NCBI RefSeq assembly: GCF_001988955.1
Contig: NZ_CP014263.1
Span: 3,070,001 to 3,134,000, forward strand
From: Spirosoma montaniterrae
Lineage (GTDB): Bacteria > Bacteroidota > Bacteroidia > Cytophagales > Spirosomataceae
DNA: 64,000 bases
Reading direction: 5' to 3'
The notes below the pieces were generated by a model. The model did no database searches, was not told the origin of the DNA, and was given only the letters and a program-made list of their open reading frames with translations. This document shows, piece after piece, positions 35,915-45,321 of the stretch. The position numbers were made by a program, and so were the translations under genes. The first letter of the stretch is position 1. Every line of letters begins with the position of its first letter.

Positions 35915-36381
35915 ATAAGTGCTACGCAGTGAGCCGCAATGCCTTCCTGCCTGCCCACAAAGCCCAAATGTTCGGACGTAGTGGCTTTGATGGAAATATC
36001 GTCTTCGGCAATGTTCATAACACCAGCCAGACAGGTTTTCATAGCCGGAATGTGCGGGTTTAGCTTCGGTTCCTGCAACACTACCGTCACGTCAACGTTG
36101 CCCACTTCCCACCCCGCTTCGCGAATCATGCGCATGACCTCCGCCAGCAGCACTTTGCTGTCGACGCCTTTCCAGCGCGGGTCTTTATCCGAAAAATGGT
36201 AGCCGATGTTCCGCATGTTGGCAGCACCCAGCAGCGCATCGCACAGCACATGACACACCACGTCGGCATCGGAGTGGCCGAATGCGCCGTGCGTATGCGG
36301 AATCTGAATGCCCCCAAGCCAGAACGGATGTCCTGCCACAAGCTTATGAACGTCGTAGCCCTGTCCAACGCGTATTTTCAT
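35899..36381 (-). CDS. ispF: 2-C-methyl-D-erythritol 2,4-cyclodiphosphate synthase
   Basis: Cyclises CDP-methylerythritol phosphate in the non-mevalonate isoprenoid pathway. The 160-residue protein starts MKIRVGQGYDVHKL with zinc ligands Asp and His in GYDVH, the third ligand in AFGHSDADVVCHVLCDALLG, and the C-terminal ISIKATTSEHLGFVGRQEGI. Length and motifs are complete. It sits between an M16 protease gene (upstream, 9 bp) and an amidohydrolase gene (downstream, 26 bp), and its 3' end runs into a repeat arm. Confidence 0.95.
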   Translation of the reverse strand: MKIRVGQGYDVHKLVAGHPFWLGGIQIPHTHGAFGHSDADVVCHVLCDALLGAANMRNIGYHFSDKDPRWKGVDSKVLLAEVMRMIREAGWEVGNVDVTVVLQEPKLNPHIPAMKTCLAGVMNIAEDDISIKATTSEHLGFVGRQEGIAAHCVALILNQN

Positions 36382-36390
36382 GATCAGGGG

Positions 36391-37629
36391 TCAGTTGTCG
36401 CGCCGGTAATATAAAGTCGAACTATTGTCCGGGCGCAGTATTTTCCGGGCGGCTGCCTGAATGGATTCGGGCGTAACGGCCTGGATATGGGCTGCTTCTT
36501 CGTTTACGAAGTTGGGGTTCCCACCGTTGGCAGCGAATGCTAAGTTCATGGCCCGATTCAGCAGTTCGACTTCCGAGAACGCCAGCGTGGCCTCAGCCTG
36601 ATTCTTGACTTTCGCCAGTTCTTCTTCTGCAACGGCCTGTTCAATAAATTCCTGCACAACAACTTCTACGGCGGCATCGGCCTCTTCGGGCGTAATTCCC
36701 TCGTTCAGCGTACCCTGCACAATCAGCAGGCCGGGGTCAATCGATGCTGTCGTATAGGCACCAACGTTACTGAACAGCGGGGTATCCCGCAACAATTTCT
36801 GGTACAGCCGCGACGATTTGCTGCGCCCCAGCATATCGCTCAGCAGGTCGGCGGCATGGTATTCGGCGTCGAACCGGCCCGGCATGTGCCAGGTTTTGTA
36901 GAGTGCGTTGAGTGGCACGTTCGCGCTGGTTTCAAGTTGTCGGGCCTGGGTCTGTTTCGGCTCTTTCGGCAAATTCCGCACGTAGGGCACACCTGCCGGA
37001 ATGGGCGCGAACCACTTGGCACAGAGTTGCTTAACCTGCTCAACCGTAACGTTGCCCGCTACTACCAGAATGGCGTTGTTGGGCAGGTAATACTTGAAGA
37101 AAAAGCCGCGCACGTCGTCGAGTGTGGCGTTTTCGATGTGGCTGATGTCTTTACCGATAGTGGCCCAGCGATACGGATGTTGCAGGTAGGCGAGCGGGCG
37201 CAGTTTTAGCCATACATCGCCGTAGGGCTGGTTCAGATAGCGTTGCTTAAACTCTTCGATTACTACTTTCTGCTGCACGTCGAGCACCTGCGGATCGAAC
37301 GACAGGCTCAGCATCCGGTCTGATTCGAGCCAGAAAGCCGTTTCTAAATTGGCCGCTGGAAGCGTAATGTAATAGTTGGTGATGTCGGGGCTGGTGAAGG
37401 CGTTGTTTTCGCCCCCCACGCGCTGTAGTGGCTCGTCGTAGCTTGGAATATGCTTTGAGCCGCCAAACATCAGGTGCTCAAATAAATGCGCGAAGCCTGT
37501 ACGGTCGGGGTCTTCGTCGCGTGAGCCAACGTTATACAGAATATTAACAGCCGCCATCGGGGTGGAAGCGTCTTCGTGAACAAATACCCGCAGGCCATTG
37601 TCCAGCACAAATTCGTCGTAATGAATCAT
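36391..37629 (-). CDS. M16 family zinc metallopeptidase
   Basis: Processing-protease-like enzyme of 412 residues from the preferred start at 37629 (MIHYDEFVLDNGLRVFVHED). The inverted zinc motif HLFEH is in TGFAHLFEHLMFGGSKHIPS, and the third ligand is the Glu in VVIEEFKQRYL about 75 residues later, so it is the catalytic type. The second, non-catalytic half is present to GRSKSSRLYQKLLRDTPLF and beyond. There is no signal peptide with this start. The promoter-like sequence at 37688-37719 lies 59 bp upstream. Confidence 0.9.
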   Translation of the reverse strand: MIHYDEFVLDNGLRVFVHEDASTPMAAVNILYNVGSRDEDPDRTGFAHLFEHLMFGGSKHIPSYDEPLQRVGGENNAFTSPDITNYYITLPAANLETAFWLESDRMLSLSFDPQVLDVQQKVVIEEFKQRYLNQPYGDVWLKLRPLAYLQHPYRWATIGKDISHIENATLDDVRGFFFKYYLPNNAILVVAGNVTVEQVKQLCAKWFAPIPAGVPYVRNLPKEPKQTQARQLETSANVPLNALYKTWHMPGRFDAEYHAADLLSDMLGRSKSSRLYQKLLRDTPLFSNVGAYTTASIDPGLLIVQGTLNEGITPEEADAAVEVVVQEFIEQAVAEEELAKVKNQAEATLAFSEVELLNRAMNLAFAANGGNPNFVNEEAAHIQAVTPESIQAAARKILRPDNSSTLYYRRDN

Positions 37630-37687
37630 GAATAAAACTTTTGAAGCCTGCCACTCGTTGAAAAGCGACACTGACTTGCTCAGTAAA

Positions 37688-37719
37688 CAAAAGTACAGTG
37701 CCAGTCGTGCAGAATCAAA
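37688..37719 (-). promoter_or_regulatory. Bacteroidota promoter of the M16-ispF-amidohydrolase unit
   Basis: On the minus strand TTTG (37716-37719) and TACTTTTG (37688-37695) are separated by 20 bp, matching the TTTG-N19-21-TANNTTTG consensus of the Bacteroidota primary sigma factor. It is 59 bp upstream of the preferred M16 start. Confidence 0.55.
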
Positions 37720-37724
37720 CGCTT

Positions 37725-38858
37725 ATGTTCACCCGCTCAATGTTATTACCCCTGATACAACGTTTCTGGTTTGTTATCTGTCTGTGTCTGCCGCCCGGTG
37801 CGGGTGCTCAGGTTATGAACGACCCCGTTCTGCAACAAACCATTCAGCATACGTTAGACGATATTTATAATCTTGATTTTGTTGCCGCCGACGCCCAGAT
37901 CAGGCAATTGCGCAGCCGCTACCCGCAGCATCCTGTCGGACCAATTTTGCTGGCAACCAAACTGGAATTGCAACACCTGCCTGTTCACGAAAACAAAGCC
38001 GCTACGGTACAGTTCACGCAGGCTGTCGATCAGTCGCTTACGCTGGCAAAGCGAATGCTCGATAACGACAAAAACGACCCTGAAGGCATCTTTTTTGCTC
38101 TCACCGCCCATAGCTATCTGGCGTCGTTGTATAACAATCAGGGCGAATCTATCAAGGCCGTAAGCGAATCGAAGCGGGCTTATGGCTATCTGAAAGATGG
38201 CTTCCATCTGACGACCAAAAGCCCGGATTTTTACTTTACAACGGGCTTGTACAATTATTACGTCGAACGTTATCCGGTCGACCACCCGGTGGTTCGTCCG
38301 TTCATGTTTTTCTTTGCCGATGGCAATATGGCGCAGGGAATAAAACAGATGGACATAGCGACCAAGCGGGCATTGTTTATGCGTCCGGTAGCCAATTATT
38401 TCTTGGCGCACGTACTGATTAAACACGAAATGCAGCCGGGTCGGGCCACTGCATACACGAAATATTTAGCCGATAAATACCCCAATAACCCTCTGTTCGG
38501 CATGATCAACGCCGAAGCGTTGCTGTTGGCGGGGCGGTATGCCGAAGCCCGGCCCTACGTGCAGCGGCTGAAACAGTTACGTAGCAAACTGATTCCGCTG
38601 GCGGTCAGCGCATTTGAGGGAATGCTGGCTGAACATGCCGACAAAGACGATCTGGCAGCTTCCGACTTGTATCAGGCCGCCCTCAGGCACTATGTCAATG
38701 GAGCGTATACGAAAGAATATCAGGCATTTGCCTACGCCGGACTCGCCCGTATTGCCACCCGCGCCAATGACCGCAACCGCGCTCGTCTGCATTATAAAAA
38801 AGCTCTTGCCATAGCCGAGTATAAAAGCGTAATTCGGGAAGCCAAAGCGTTTAAATAA
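37725..38858 (+). CDS. Exported TPR-like protein
   Basis: From the ATG at 37725 the protein begins MFTRSMLLPLIQRFWFVICL and has a signal peptide ending near GAGAQ. The ~355-residue mature part is all-helical with TPR-like spacing (VAADAQIRQLRSRYPQHPVG, YAGLARIATRANDRNRARLH). It probably mediates protein contacts in the periplasm; no enzymatic motif is seen. It is divergent from the M16 unit and 2 bp upstream of the phosphotriesterase-like gene, so the two are probably co-transcribed. Confidence 0.78.
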   Translation: MFTRSMLLPLIQRFWFVICLCLPPGAGAQVMNDPVLQQTIQHTLDDIYNLDFVAADAQIRQLRSRYPQHPVGPILLATKLELQHLPVHENKAATVQFTQAVDQSLTLAKRMLDNDKNDPEGIFFALTAHSYLASLYNNQGESIKAVSESKRAYGYLKDGFHLTTKSPDFYFTTGLYNYYVERYPVDHPVVRPFMFFFADGNMAQGIKQMDIATKRALFMRPVANYFLAHVLIKHEMQPGRATAYTKYLADKYPNNPLFGMINAEALLLAGRYAEARPYVQRLKQLRSKLIPLAVSAFEGMLAEHADKDDLAASDLYQAALRHYVNGAYTKEYQAFAYAGLARIATRANDRNRARLHYKKALAIAEYKSVIREAKAFK

Positions 38859-38860
38859 GT

Positions 38861-39859
38861 ATGCTTTCTCGTCGTCAATTTCTGCGCTCATCCATTGCCG
38901 GTTTCTTTTTTCGGGATAAGCCGCGCTCGTATATTCAGACTGTAACCGGCCCAATCGATGGATCGAAAATGGGCCTTACACTCATTCACGAGCATATTCT
39001 GGTCGATTTTATCGGTGCCGACAAAACCAGCCCCGAGCGTTGGAATCGGGCCGACGTGCTGGCGAAAATGTTGCCCTATTTGCAGGAACTCCGGCGGTTG
39101 GGCGTACAAACGCTGCTCGATTGTACGCCCGCTTACCTCGGCAAAGACCCGGAGTTACTGCGCGAATTATCCGAAAAATCGGGTGTGCAGCTTCTGACCA
39201 ACACGGGCTATTACGGCGCGGTCGATAACAAATACCTGCCTGCTCATGCGTTTACCGAAACCGCCGACCAACTCGCCGACCGCTGGGTAGCCGATTTTCA
39301 GGATGGTATTGGCACAACCGGCATTCGGCCCGGCTTTATGAAAATCAGCGTCAACCCCGGCCCGCTGTCCGATATGCACCGCAAGCTGATTACGGCAGCC
39401 GCCCGCACGCACAAACGCACGGGCCTTACCATCTGCTCACACACCGGCCCGTATGGCCCCGCGTTTGAGCAAATCGATGTACTAAAGCAGGAAGGTGTTG
39501 ACCCAAAGGCATTTGTATGGGTTCATGCGCAGGGCAATAGTATGGTGCATTACGCCCGTGCCGTGCGCGACGGCGCGTGGGTGAGTCTCGATGGATTAGA
39601 TAACGGCAACGTAGCCCAATACGCCGATACGCTGCTGCTGATGAAAGAGAACCAGTTTTTACACCGAACGCTGCTCTCGCACGATGCAGGCTGGTATGAC
39701 CCCGACAAACCCGGTGGTGGCCCCATCAGCCGCGACTATACCGTGCTATTCAAACGACTTATGCCCGAACTAAATCGGCGCGGCTTCACCCGCAGGAACT
39801 GGCAGCAATTGCTGGTCGAAAACCCGGTCGAAGCGTTTGCCCTGAAAAACAGTAGGTAG
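38861..39859 (+). CDS. Phosphotriesterase-family hydrolase with Tat-type signal
   Basis: 332-residue member of the PTE/PHP group of the amidohydrolase superfamily. The N-terminus MLSRRQFLRSSIAGFFFRDK is a twin-arginine-type signal. Metal ligands: HEH in LTLIHEHILVDF (residues ~43-47), His in ICSHTGPYGPA and VHAQGN, Asp in LLSHDAGWYDP. The carbamylated lysine is probably in PGFMKISVNPGPL. Members act as lactonases or phosphotriesterases; the substrate cannot be told. It ends 39 bp before the preferred start of the small secreted protein. Confidence 0.85.
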   Translation: MLSRRQFLRSSIAGFFFRDKPRSYIQTVTGPIDGSKMGLTLIHEHILVDFIGADKTSPERWNRADVLAKMLPYLQELRRLGVQTLLDCTPAYLGKDPELLRELSEKSGVQLLTNTGYYGAVDNKYLPAHAFTETADQLADRWVADFQDGIGTTGIRPGFMKISVNPGPLSDMHRKLITAAARTHKRTGLTICSHTGPYGPAFEQIDVLKQEGVDPKAFVWVHAQGNSMVHYARAVRDGAWVSLDGLDNGNVAQYADTLLLMKENQFLHRTLLSHDAGWYDPDKPGGGPISRDYTVLFKRLMPELNRRGFTRRNWQQLLVENPVEAFALKNSR

Positions 39860-39898
39860 CACACGGCCATGCCTTACCACAGAAACCGCCTGTCAACC

Positions 39899-40489
39899 AT
39901 GAAACGAACGCTACTTCTGGCTATCCTTTGCGCATCTATAACGGGCGCATTAGCCCAGACACCCGCCATCATTGCACCCGACGTTCAGATAAAAACGGCA
40001 GTTATGGCTGCCCCCGCCGACAAACGCGACGGAGCAACTGTTTATGGGTATTCGCCTAAAAATGAGTTTGTTATCCTGCGAAAAGGCACCAACGAGTTTA
40101 TTTGTCTGGCCGACGACCCGACGCAGAAAGGGCTGAGCGTATCGTGCTACCATCGCGACCTGGAGCCGTTTATGGCGCGAGGTCGGGAGCTAAAAAAAGC
40201 CGGTAAAAAACCCGACGAGATTCTGAAAATCAGGGAAGATGAGGTGAAAGCGAAAAAATGGACCATGCCCTCGGCCCCGTCGACACTGTTTGCGTATTCG
40301 GCTCCCGACAGCAGCTACAATGTGCAGACGGGTGAGGTAAAAAATGGCTACCTGCGTTACGTGGTCTACATTCCCTATGCTACTGCCGAAAGCACGGGGC
40401 TACCCCTCAAACCCGAAGCTCCCGGTATGCCGTGGATTATGGACCCCGGCACCCACCGCGCCCATATCATGATAAATCCGCCAAAGTAG
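39899..40489 (+). CDS. Secreted protein of unknown function
   Basis: The ATG at 39899 (MKRTLLLAILCASITGALAQ) gives a clean signal peptide. The mature ~176 residues contain DGATVYGYSPKNEFVILRKG, FICLADDPTQKGLSVSCYHR and PWIMDPGTHRAHIMINP. I do not recognise the domain; it looks like a compact beta-rich fold. It is co-oriented with and just downstream of the phosphotriesterase-like gene. Confidence 0.7.
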   Translation: MKRTLLLAILCASITGALAQTPAIIAPDVQIKTAVMAAPADKRDGATVYGYSPKNEFVILRKGTNEFICLADDPTQKGLSVSCYHRDLEPFMARGRELKKAGKKPDEILKIREDEVKAKKWTMPSAPSTLFAYSAPDSSYNVQTGEVKNGYLRYVVYIPYATAESTGLPLKPEAPGMPWIMDPGTHRAHIMINPPK

Positions 40490-40588
40490 TTAAGTAGTGA
40501 TTGCCTTTAAGTAAATAGCCGGGGAACGCTATAGGACGAGTGATGGCTATGTGGCATTTTTGTCTGAATTGCCATCATCTCCCCTCCT

Positions 40589-42670
40589 ATGACACTACGA
40601 TTACTCGTTTTATCGGGTTGTCTGTTGCTGGCTGCCGGTGTTCGGGCGCAGCGCATGACAGCGGCACAACTTAGTAATTTCGCCGGTATCAACGGTCTAT
40701 ATCTCAACCCCTCGTCTATTGCCGATTCGCGCTGGGGAACGCACATCAACCTAACTACGGTGTCGATGCAGGCCAACGCCCAGCCACGTTTGCCCGCGTC
40801 GATTGTGCCGTTTGCCGAAGCTGGTCTGAAACTGCGCGGGCAGGAAATGGCACTCAAAGCCATTGACCTGCGCGGGCCTGGCCTGATGGTGCAACTACGC
40901 GGCAGTCAGGCGTTTGCAATTACGACCCGCTACCGGGCTGATGTCAATCTGGCGGGCAATTATGATCTGATCAACTGGTTTCGGGGCGACAAAACCCCGT
41001 TGCCCAACACCACACGCTCGGAGCAAATCAACGCCGACGCGTTTGGTGAAATTGCCGTTTCCTATGCCATGCCCGTATTGAACTGGCAGCAGCATTTTGT
41101 GAAAGCGGGTGGCACAGTCAAGTACCTGCGCGGGCTGCACAGTTCAAGTTTATCTGTCGACGGTCAGTTTGGTGCACCCGCGGGGCAACTCAGTTACAGC
41201 ATCGACCGACTACAAACGACCTATTCAGACCTGACAACGCTGAGCGACCTGACCTTTGGCGACGCCCTTGCGGGTCAGGTGCCGGGCAACGGCACAGGCT
41301 TCGATCTGGGTTTTACGTATGAGTTTCGCCCACAGGCCGACTCGTATCGGTACACAATGGACGGCAAAACACTGTCCGACGTTACGGTAAACAAATACCG
41401 CGTTCGGCTGGGTGTCTCGCTGCTCGACATCGGCACCATTCGCTATCAGAATGCCAGCAACTGGAGCGTGCCGGCCCGAACCGGAACGCTCCAGCAGTCA
41501 GCCGTACAGCCACCCGCCCGGCCCTGGCAAATCCGCGACGCCATCGCGCAATCGCTCGGTATTGTACCCGAAGGCTCGGTAGGCGACTTGAACGTGGCTC
41601 TCCCCCGTACACTATCGGTGCAGGCCGACGTAGCCCTGACAAATGGCTGGTTTGTAGGTGCCGCCTGGTGGAAACCGTCGCAACCGCTGGCGTCGGCACA
41701 ACACCGGTCGGCATTGCTCTCGTTTGGCCCGCGCTACGAATCGAAAGACACCGAGTTGAGCCTGACGGGGAACTACTGGCAAACGCTCGGTAAATTCTCG
41801 GTAGGGGCGCACCTGCGGGCCGGTATCTTTACCGTCGGCACGGATAACATCGTCGGTTTCTTTTCCGATAACGGCCTGACAGCGCATGTATTTGCGGGTA
41901 TTACGCTACCATTCGGAGCCAAACGACCCCGCGATACAGATGGCGACTATGTATCGAACAAGGTAGACCGCTGCCCCGATGTGGCGGGCGTTTGGGCGTT
42001 TCGTGGTTGCCCCGATACCGACGCCGATGGCATCGAAGATAAAAACGACAACTGCCCGCAAGACGCCGGACCAACGGCCACCAATGGCTGTCCCGACGCT
42101 GACAACGACGGTATTTTCGACAAAAACGATGCCTGCCCCAACCAGTCTGGCAGTACCCGGTTTAGTGGTTGCCCCGACACCGACGCCGACAACATTCCTG
42201 ATAAAGACGACGAATGCCCGACCGTGGCCGGTATGCCCGCGCTGGGTGGTTGCCCCGATGCCGATGCCGACGGTCTGCGCGACAGTCAGGATGCCTGCCC
42301 CAACGAAGCGGGTTTAAAAGAACTGGACGGTTGTGCGCTAAAAGCCATAGCGACGCCTGCTGTTGCCACGTCGGCAGTGCCAGCGTTATCGGCTACGGAA
42401 ACTGCGTTGCTCGAGCAGCTAAACCGCAGCTTTTTACGTGGCCCGATGGCTGATGAAACCGCACTGGCCGGGCTGAAAACGTACCTTGAATCAACGCCGG
42501 GCCGGTTACTCTCCTTTGAATTTTCGGGCAGCAATCAGGAGCAGTTAGTGCGCGTAGCTACGCTGTTCAAAGATGAACTGGCTACGTATTTTGGCAATAC
42601 CGACCGCTTTCGGTTTACGGTTGTACCCAAAGCCGGACAAGCGGCAGGAATAAGGGTGAGTGTGCAGTGA
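40589..42670 (+). CDS. DUF5723-like outer-membrane protein with thrombospondin type 3 repeats
   Basis: 693 residues. The signal peptide MTLRLLVLSGCLLLAAGVRAQ is followed by a ~430-residue beta-rich domain (start RMTAAQLSNFAGINGLYLNP) resembling DUF5723 barrels. Then come five Asp-rich TSP3 calcium-binding repeats (residues ~450-580; e.g. DTDADGIEDKNDNCP and DADNDGIFDKNDACP). A final ~90 residues could be a divergent OmpA-like domain. It is 17 bp before the next gene and its stop codon lies within a palindromic arm. Confidence 0.8.
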   Translation: MTLRLLVLSGCLLLAAGVRAQRMTAAQLSNFAGINGLYLNPSSIADSRWGTHINLTTVSMQANAQPRLPASIVPFAEAGLKLRGQEMALKAIDLRGPGLMVQLRGSQAFAITTRYRADVNLAGNYDLINWFRGDKTPLPNTTRSEQINADAFGEIAVSYAMPVLNWQQHFVKAGGTVKYLRGLHSSSLSVDGQFGAPAGQLSYSIDRLQTTYSDLTTLSDLTFGDALAGQVPGNGTGFDLGFTYEFRPQADSYRYTMDGKTLSDVTVNKYRVRLGVSLLDIGTIRYQNASNWSVPARTGTLQQSAVQPPARPWQIRDAIAQSLGIVPEGSVGDLNVALPRTLSVQADVALTNGWFVGAAWWKPSQPLASAQHRSALLSFGPRYESKDTELSLTGNYWQTLGKFSVGAHLRAGIFTVGTDNIVGFFSDNGLTAHVFAGITLPFGAKRPRDTDGDYVSNKVDRCPDVAGVWAFRGCPDTDADGIEDKNDNCPQDAGPTATNGCPDADNDGIFDKNDACPNQSGSTRFSGCPDTDADNIPDKDDECPTVAGMPALGGCPDADADGLRDSQDACPNEAGLKELDGCALKAIATPAVATSAVPALSATETALLEQLNRSFLRGPMADETALAGLKTYLESTPGRLLSFEFSGSNQEQLVRVATLFKDELATYFGNTDRFRFTVVPKAGQAAGIRVSVQ

Positions 42671-42774
42671 AAAATGAAAAGTGAAAAATGGAGCCGCTGA
42701 GAACCCCACGCGTAGCTATAGCTGTAATGGCTTACCTGATTACATTTTTAATTTTTCACTTTTCATTTTTCACT
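42666..42774. repeat. Perfect 24-bp inverted repeat of GTGAAAAAT units
   Basis: Arms 42666-42689 and 42751-42774 are perfect complements (AGTGAAAAATGAAAAGTGAA... and its reverse), loop 61 bp. The left arm carries the stop of the upstream gene and the first ATG of the next; the right arm encodes FHFSFFTT, the core of the next protein's signal peptide. Same design as 532-613: short (GTGAAA)-type iterations in inverted orientation at a gene border. Confidence 0.85.
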
Positions 42775-45132
42775 ACTGAAAGCGCAGCGCAATCCCGCAG
42801 ACGGATGCCGGAACCGCTCAACCTGCGCGACCACGTTGAGTATGCCCCCTCGGTCAGTGCCGATGGGCGAACGCTTATTTTTCAGTCCGACCGCTATGGC
42901 GTGTTTGTAAATGCGTATAAGAAAGTGCCGCGCATCAACGCCGAGGGCGATCAGCAACTAATTGACGACAAGCTGAGTACGCAATTTTTTGGCGTTTACG
43001 AAGCGCGGCTGCACCCCAGCGGGCAGTGGATGAAACCCGAACCAATCCAGGCCATCAATCGCTACGATTCGGATAGTATGACGCCCCTTATTGGTGGGCC
43101 AGGCATCAGCTACGATGGCAACTACCTGTTTTTCTTCGCCAATTTTCCGACCAAACCCGGTTTTGGCCGCGAAGATATTTACTACTGCGTTCGGCAGCGC
43201 AACGGTTGGGGGCCACCCGTAAATATTGGCCCGGCTATCAATACGGCTGGTTATGAGGGCTTCCCGAGTATTTCGGCAGATGGACGACAGTTGTATTTCG
43301 TGCGCGAAAACCTGACCCACCGCTCGCACGAAGGGCAGACTTGCTATAGGATTATGGTAGCCGAAAAAGGCCGCGATGGGCAATGGAAACGCCCCATTGA
43401 ACTGCCCGCGCCGGTGAATATGGACTGCGAAAAAGCCCCGCGTATTCTGGCCGACAGCCGAACGCTCGTCTACTCATCTATCAAAGCCAAAGGCGACGGT
43501 GATTTCGATCTATACATGAGCGTATTGCAAGCCGATGGTAGTTGGTCGGCACCGAAAAATCTGCACTACGTCAATACCAAACGATCCGATCAATCGGTCG
43601 CGATTAGTGCGTGTGGCGATCTGATGTACTACGTTAGCGACGGCGACATGTACACGACGCCGATTCCCGACGAACTGCGCCCGTTTAAACTGGCAACGGT
43701 GCAGGGCTTCGTAACAGATTCGCTATCGGGCTTGCCAGTGTCGGCGCGGGTGGTGGTGAACGATGTCGGCACAGGGCAACTTGTAACAACGGTTGAGACG
43801 AATCCCGCCGATGGTCGTTATACGGTGCTGCTGCCCAGTACGAGCGCGTACCGCCTGACAGTGAACGAACGCGATTTCCGAACCGCAAGCCGATTGATTA
43901 CGTGGGCCGCCTACGTCACCTGCGACGTAATTCCGACTGATTTTCGGCTGAAGCCCATCCGTACTGAAACAGCCGCCCGACCCGATGCTACTCTCAGTCG
44001 CAAAGCTGATGATATTGTGATTGTAGCGGCTCCGGTTGTAGAACGCGTAACGGCGGCTCAGGTGGCCGACAAGCGAACGGAAGAAGTAACGTTGGTCGAT
44101 TCGGTTCGGCAACCGAAACCCTCGCCACTGATTGTAGTGCAGGTTCGGGTGGTTGATTCGGAAACAGGCGCGGCTATACCGAATGCTCAACTGACTATAA
44201 CGGACGAAAAAACCCAGAAACCGCTGACTGCTTCGCCCGATAGCACGGGGCAGGGTTTCGCGCTGTCGGTAATGCCCGGCACATCGCTGGGTTTCCGCAC
44301 AACGGCACCAGATTATTTGATTACCAACGCTAAGCTCAACAACATAACGGCCCCGCAGCGGCTAACGCTCAAGCTATTGCGTCAAAAACCCAGCGTACTG
44401 ACCATTCGGGCGTTTGCCATGACCATCCGGCAACCGCTTACATCGGCGGTAGCGTCGATTACGTCGAAAAGCATCGGTCAGACTGAGCGGTTCGACATGC
44501 CGGGCGGGCGGCTCGAACGCACCTTCGTCAACCCCGACGACCTGACGATTCAGATCAGCGCACCCGGTTACACGTCGGTTACGAGACAGCTCACCATCGA
44601 CGTGCCACCGGGCGGAAAATTCTACGAGTTCGATGCTGAATTAGATGCTATCGTCACGATGGTTGCTAAGCCGCCTGTTGCCGCACCACCACCTGCCCCC
44701 ATCGCGACAACGCCCGAACCAGCAACCGTGGCTGAAACCGTGACAGCATCGGTGTCTGCTGTGACAACAAAAGCGTTTGGCGTGGTTGAAAAAGGCAAAA
44801 GCATCCGGCTCAACCGGCTCTATTTCGACCAGAGCAGCCCCGTTCTACGACCCGAATCCTACACCGAACTCGACCAGCTTTTCGACCTGCTCACGCAATA
44901 TCCAACCATGCGCATCGAGATTCGGGGGCATACCGACAATCAGGGCGATTTCGACGCTAACGTGCAGCTTTCCCGCGACCGCTGTCAGGCAGTAGTGGAT
45001 TATCTGGCGGGGAAAGGCATTCGCAAAACCCGTTTGAAAGCCGTTGGTCGCGGCCCCACCGAACCCGTTGCCCCCAACAACAGCGAGGAAAACCGGAAAA
45101 AAAACCGGCGCGTTGAGTTTGTAGTTATCTGA
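42688..45132 (+). CDS. PD40 repeat / OmpA-domain outer-membrane protein
   Basis: 814 residues if started at 42688; the ATG at 42727 (MAYLITFLIFHFSFFTTESA) would put the signal peptide at the very N-terminus and may be the true start. The mature part has WD40-like PD40 repeats (YAPSVSADGRTLIFQSDRYG, FPSISADGRQLYFVRE), two or three carboxypeptidase-regulatory-like segments, a Pro/Ala/Val-rich linker and a C-terminal OmpA peptidoglycan-binding domain (IEIRGHTDNQGDFDANVQLS). This architecture is common in T9SS-containing Bacteroidota. Confidence 0.9.
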   Translation: MEPLRTPRVAIAVMAYLITFLIFHFSFFTTESAAQSRRRMPEPLNLRDHVEYAPSVSADGRTLIFQSDRYGVFVNAYKKVPRINAEGDQQLIDDKLSTQFFGVYEARLHPSGQWMKPEPIQAINRYDSDSMTPLIGGPGISYDGNYLFFFANFPTKPGFGREDIYYCVRQRNGWGPPVNIGPAINTAGYEGFPSISADGRQLYFVRENLTHRSHEGQTCYRIMVAEKGRDGQWKRPIELPAPVNMDCEKAPRILADSRTLVYSSIKAKGDGDFDLYMSVLQADGSWSAPKNLHYVNTKRSDQSVAISACGDLMYYVSDGDMYTTPIPDELRPFKLATVQGFVTDSLSGLPVSARVVVNDVGTGQLVTTVETNPADGRYTVLLPSTSAYRLTVNERDFRTASRLITWAAYVTCDVIPTDFRLKPIRTETAARPDATLSRKADDIVIVAAPVVERVTAAQVADKRTEEVTLVDSVRQPKPSPLIVVQVRVVDSETGAAIPNAQLTITDEKTQKPLTASPDSTGQGFALSVMPGTSLGFRTTAPDYLITNAKLNNITAPQRLTLKLLRQKPSVLTIRAFAMTIRQPLTSAVASITSKSIGQTERFDMPGGRLERTFVNPDDLTIQISAPGYTSVTRQLTIDVPPGGKFYEFDAELDAIVTMVAKPPVAAPPPAPIATTPEPATVAETVTASVSAVTTKAFGVVEKGKSIRLNRLYFDQSSPVLRPESYTELDQLFDLLTQYPTMRIEIRGHTDNQGDFDANVQLSRDRCQAVVDYLAGKGIRKTRLKAVGRGPTEPVAPNNSEENRKKNRRVEFVVI

Positions 45133-45307
45133 ACCAGGATTAGCCGGGATTTACAGGATTAAACAGGATGCTACGCTGCGCTTATTCGATTTACTGAATT
45201 TTTCCCGATTACCAATCCCGCTAACTCGGCGAATCAACTAAGCGCAGCATCTTGAAATAATTTTGCAAATCCTTGCTAATCCTGCCAGGTCAGCGTTCTG
45301 GTTCTGA
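45128..45307. repeat. Diverged long palindrome of the AACCAGGATTAGCC family
   Basis: The left arm (about 45128-45184) and right arm (about 45239-45307) are inverted, imperfect copies: AGGATTAGC, GGATTT and the inner end GCTGCGCTTA/TAAGCGCAGC correspond. It begins at the stop of the OmpA-domain gene and ends 15 bp before the DUF3267 gene. It shares its order of elements with the better preserved copy at 45978-46122. Confidence 0.7.
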
Positions 45308-45321
45308 TAATCCATTATTTT

